DNA from: Meridianimarinicoccus roseus
GTDB lineage: Bacteria > Pseudomonadota > Alphaproteobacteria > Rhodobacterales > Rhodobacteraceae
Direction: 5' to 3'
Length of the DNA stretch: 64,000 bases
Assembly (NCBI RefSeq): GCF_003172915.1
Contig: NZ_QGKU01000048.1
Coordinates: 124,001-188,000, forward strand
Below, one piece after another: positions 63,593 to 64,000 of the stretch (positions are counted from its first letter, which is position 1; the number at the start of each line of letters is the position of its first letter). The notes under the pieces were generated by a model. The model did not search any database. It was not told where the DNA came from and saw nothing but the letters and a program-made list of their open reading frames with translations. The position numbers and the translations under genes were made by a program.

Positions 63593-64000
63593 TCACGGCA
63601 GGATCACCGTCCAGGCGACAAGCGCGAGGCCCAGAAGCACCAGCGTCTCGCACAGGATCACCGCGAAATAGACCGGCCCCAGCGACGTCATCGCCTTGAC
63701 CGACGTCTTGACGCCAAGCGCGGCGATTGCGGCCACCAGAAGCCATTGCGAGACCAGCGATACCGCCTCGGCCACGGCGGCGGGGACCGCGCCGGAGCTG
63801 TTGAGCATCAGCAGCCCCACGAAGGCCACGGCGAACCAAGGGAAATGCCCCGCACCGCTGCCCGACGTGCCGCCGCCCCGGCGCTGCTGAAGTGCGATCA
63901 GCAGAACCACGGCGGGCAAGGCTGTCACGCGCAGCAGCTTGACGAAGGTCGCCGTCGTTCCGGCGTCCTCCGAGATCGAGAAACCCGCGCCGACGACCTG
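63593..64000 (-). CDS. YeiH/UPF0324 family putative sulfate exporter, N-terminus off the window
   Basis: The 3' 136 codons. Visible: QVVGAGFSISEDAGTTATFVKLLRV at the window edge, helices ALPAVVLLIALQ, FPWFAVAFVGLLMLNSSG, WLLVAAIAALGVKTSV and YFAVILCETLVLLGLALVAW. This is the end of a Psb/YeiH-type 10-helix transporter. Confidence 0.85.
   Translation of the reverse strand, partial: QVVGAGFSISEDAGTTATFVKLLRVTALPAVVLLIALQQRRGGGTSGSGAGHFPWFAVAFVGLLMLNSSGAVPAAVAEAVSLVSQWLLVAAIAALGVKTSVKAMTSLGPVYFAVILCETLVLLGLALVAWTVILP

Noticed and set aside
1-64000. CRISPR array, phage, toxin-antitoxin, defence or secondary metabolite cluster
   Set aside because: I saw no repeat-spacer pattern, integrase, transposase or typical defence genes; the window is core and near-core chromosome.

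Overview
The window is about 64 kb of ordinary, densely coding, high-G+C chromosome from an alphaproteobacterium, most probably a member of the Rhodobacterales (Rhodobacter/Roseobacter-type). The evidence is the hemN / fnrL / universal stress protein / ccoNOQP / ccoGHIS block, the tatABC genes, surE-pcm-nlpD, VPLPA-CTERM-type secreted proteins, a membrane-anchored cytochrome c, DUF1467, DUF6455 and TIGR02300-type small proteins, and codon use with G/C at nearly every third position. I see no integrase, transposase, phage gene, rRNA or CRISPR array. One tRNA (Tyr, GTA) is present.

Layout. 1-2.5 kb: minus-strand NMT1/THI5-type ABC importer (permease cut by the window edge). 2.7-8.0 kb: cpdB-like cyclic nucleotide phosphodiesterase, nudC, a SRPBCC-like protein, pheA and a membrane-anchored cytochrome c. 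8.2-14.0 kb: a complete yejABEF peptide importer. 14.1-14.8 kb: a VPLPA-CTERM surface protein. 14.9-27.4 kb: the micro-oxic/anaerobic block, with hemN and fnrL divergent around a perfect FNR box, a tandem-Usp protein, ccoNOQP with its own FNR box, an intruding LysR regulator with a tiny divergent ORF, then ccoGHIS with a third FNR box. 27.4-28.0 kb: the only gene-free stretch over 300 bp. 28-36.5 kb: D,D-carboxypeptidase with SPOR domain, HAD phosphatase, clpS, an RsmC-like methyltransferase, an SDR, a small lipoprotein, hemF, an NTF2-like protein and a second CTERM-sorted protein. 36.7-46.2 kb: an unrecognised 217-aa protein, DUF3047, an orphan FbpC-type ATPase, tatABC plus a DUF815 ATPase, convergent with nlpD-pcm-surE, an SDR and bioY. 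46.5-50.9 kb: radA, cvpA, purF, mce, DUF1467. 50.9-55.0 kb: PACE efflux protein, EI24 protein, nitroreductase, DUF167, DCC protein, M48 lipoprotein and a DUF6455 protein behind a fourth FNR-box-like site. 55.2-64 kb: hisF and a hisE fused to a GNAT acetyltransferase, a CoA-binding protein, a candidate sRNA, TIGR02300, rlmB, tRNA-Tyr, a small alarmone-hydrolase-like HD protein, mprF, a FAD oxidoreductase and a YeiH-type protein cut by the window edge.

How it fits together. The central 12 kb is a coherent low-oxygen respiration module: FnrL senses O2 through an iron-sulphur cluster, hemN supplies heme without oxygen, ccoNOQP encodes the cbb3 oxidase and ccoGHIS its copper delivery and assembly. 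hemF, 17 kb away, is the oxygen-dependent counterpart of hemN.

I found no new multi-gene system. The points most worth a second look are the in-frame HisE-GNAT fusion, the FNR-like site in front of the DUF6455 gene, the candidate sRNA between the CoA-binding and TIGR02300 genes, the CcoI protein whose HMA domain has lost its CxxC motif, and the double palindrome between hemN and fnrL.
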